Source of the DNA: Actinomadura rupiterrae
GTDB taxonomy: Bacteria; Actinomycetota; Actinomycetes; Streptosporangiales; Streptosporangiaceae
Direction of reading: 5' to 3'
DNA length: 64,000 bases
NCBI RefSeq assembly: GCF_024172125.1
Contig: NZ_JAMZEA010000001.1
Coordinates: forward strand, 962,376 to 1,026,375
In this document: positions 63,115 to 64,000 of the stretch, piece after piece
Layout of the letters: every line of letters starts with the position of its first letter
How positions within the stretch are numbered: the first letter of the stretch is position 1
Notes under the pieces: model-generated
Seen by the model: only the letters and a program-made list of their open reading frames with translations
Told to the model about the DNA's origin: nothing
Database searches by the model: none
Program-made: the position numbers and the translations under genes

Positions 63115-64000
63115 CGGGCGCCTCCCCTCAGCTGCTCGGCGGACGCCCCGGACGCACCCGGCGCACCCGGCGCGCCCGGCGCCCCGGGTGGTGCGAGCGG
63201 TGCGGGTGGTGCGGCGCCCGGTGGGACGGGGACCGCCTGCGGCGCGACCGCGAAGACCTCTTCGATGTGGTGGCGGCGCTGCTCCATCCGGACGAGCCGC
63301 AGCTCCAGCTCCGCCGCGCCGTCCCGGACCATGTCGTAGACGGTCTCGTCGGCGATGTCGATCATCAGCAGCCGGCCCTCGGGACGGACCGACGCGCCGC
63401 GCTCGTGCAGCCAGCGGCCGAGGTCGTCGCGGCCCTCGTCCACCTCGACGACCAGCACGCCGCTCGCCTCGGTGTACGCCTCGACCGCCTGCGAGCGCAG
63501 CAGCTTGCCGCCGTCGATGACGATCACGTGGTCGCAGACCCGCTCCAGCTCGCCGAGCAGGTGCGAGGTGACCAGGACGCTGATGCCGAACTCGTGCCCG
63601 ATCCGCCGGATCAGGCCGAGCATCTCGTCGCGCCCGGCCGGGTCGAGGCCGTTGGTCGGCTCGTCCAGGAACACCAGGCGCGGGTCGTGCACCAGCGCCT
63701 GCGCGAGCTTCACGCGCTGCTTCATGCCGGTGGAGTAGCCGCCGATCGGCCGGTACCGCTCCTCGTACAGCCCGACGTGGCGCAGCGTGTCGGCGGCGCG
63801 CTCGCGGGCGGCGGTGGCGGGCAGCCCGCACATCCGGGCCATGTGCACCACGAACTCGGTGGCCGACACGTCCGGCGGCAGGCAGTCGTACTCCGGCATG
63901 AACCCGACCGAGCGGCGGATCTGGCCGCCCTGGTGGGCGATGTCCAGCCCGAGCACCTCCGCGCCGCCCGCGGACGGCGGCAGCAGGCCCAGCAGGATCT
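63111..64000 (-). CDS. ABC transporter ATP-binding protein (pair A), 5' partial
   Basis: At least 296 residues; the N-terminus with Walker A lies beyond the window end. Visible: the Q-loop region SVGFMPEYDCLPPD, signature YSTGMKQRVKLAQALVHDP, Walker B VFLDEPTNGLDP, and TSHLLGELERVCDHV. After the nucleotide-binding domain comes a C-terminal regulatory part and then a Pro/Gly/Ala tail with collagen-like GAPGAPGAP units. First visible gene of the operon of two ATPase/permease pairs. Confidence 0.92.
   Translation of the reverse strand, partial: ILLGLLPPSAGGAEVLGLDIAHQGGQIRRSVGFMPEYDCLPPDVSATEFVVHMARMCGLPATAARERAADTLRHVGLYEERYRPIGGYSTGMKQRVKLAQALVHDPRLVFLDEPTNGLDPAGRDEMLGLIRRIGHEFGISVLVTSHLLGELERVCDHVIVIDGGKLLRSQAVEAYTEASGVLVVEVDEGRDDLGRWLHERGASVRPEGRLLMIDIADETVYDMVRDGAAELELRLVRMEQRRHHIEEVFAVAPQAVPVPPGAAPPAPLAPPGAPGAPGAPGASGASAEQLRGGAR

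Overview
The window is a high-GC (roughly 70%+) actinobacterial chromosome segment. GTG and TTG starts are frequent, genes are tightly packed with 4-bp start/stop overlaps, and there are three good leaderless -10 candidates, a CIRCE-controlled groES-groEL1 with a His-rich tail, XRE/DUF397 regulation and AhpC/AhpD/OxyR. The gene order choD-like, guaB3, guaB, DUF5319, anti-sigma, sigD, groEL1, groES, tsaD, rimI, tsaB, tsaE, alr, nnr, glmS follows, with insertions, the Mycobacterium tuberculosis Rv3409c to Rv3436c segment as I recall it. Gene style (GT2-TagF proteins, THUMP-like methyltransferase, DUF397) suggests a filamentous actinomycete such as a Streptosporangiales/Thermomonosporaceae member, but the genus is inference. 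No rRNA, tRNA, CRISPR array, insertion sequence or prophage gene was recognised.

Layout. 1-3135: the end of a form II CO-dehydrogenase/xanthine-oxidase-family large subunit, its FAD subunit and a CoxG-like protein (plus strand). 3183-5828: secreted M4 metalloprotease with a propeller-like tail. 6075-18625: surface-glycan region, with two converging paralogous methyltransferases, a GT2-GtrA protein, a polytopic DUF6056-like membrane protein, and a minus-strand operon of two duplicated GT2 plus CDP-glycerol-glycerophosphotransferase giants and a methyltransferase. 18788-21084: oxyR divergent from ahpC-ahpD. 21265-24511: guaA, a secreted M43 protease, a DUF1059 protein. 24693-32478: choD-like GMC oxidoreductase and succinate-semialdehyde dehydrogenase, TetR regulator, secreted PLD-like protein, glpD. 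32622-39918: guaB3, guaB, DUF5319 protein, anti-sigma/sigD pair, groEL1/groES. 40201-43669: THUMP-like methyltransferase and a hendecad-repeat coiled-coil protein. 43806-52775: aminoglycoside-phosphotransferase-fold kinase, then the minus-strand t6A/cell-wall run nnr, alr, hydrolase, tsaE, DUF3558-like protein, tsaB, rimI, tsaD. 53072-57194: XRE-DUF397 pair, glmS, coaA. 57201-64000: helical protein with M48 protease, DUF4328 protein, and two ABC ATPase/permease pairs in one overlapping operon, cut by the window end.

Functional themes are purine synthesis (guaA, guaB, guaB3), peroxide defence (oxyR/ahpCD), protein folding, tRNA t6A modification, peptidoglycan precursors (alr, glmS) and surface polymers. 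The most unusual items are a decayed inverted ahpC fragment inside the ahpCD transcript region, the long 11-residue-repeat coiled-coil protein, and the duplicated GT2-TagF proteins, one of which has lost its GT2 metal-binding motif.
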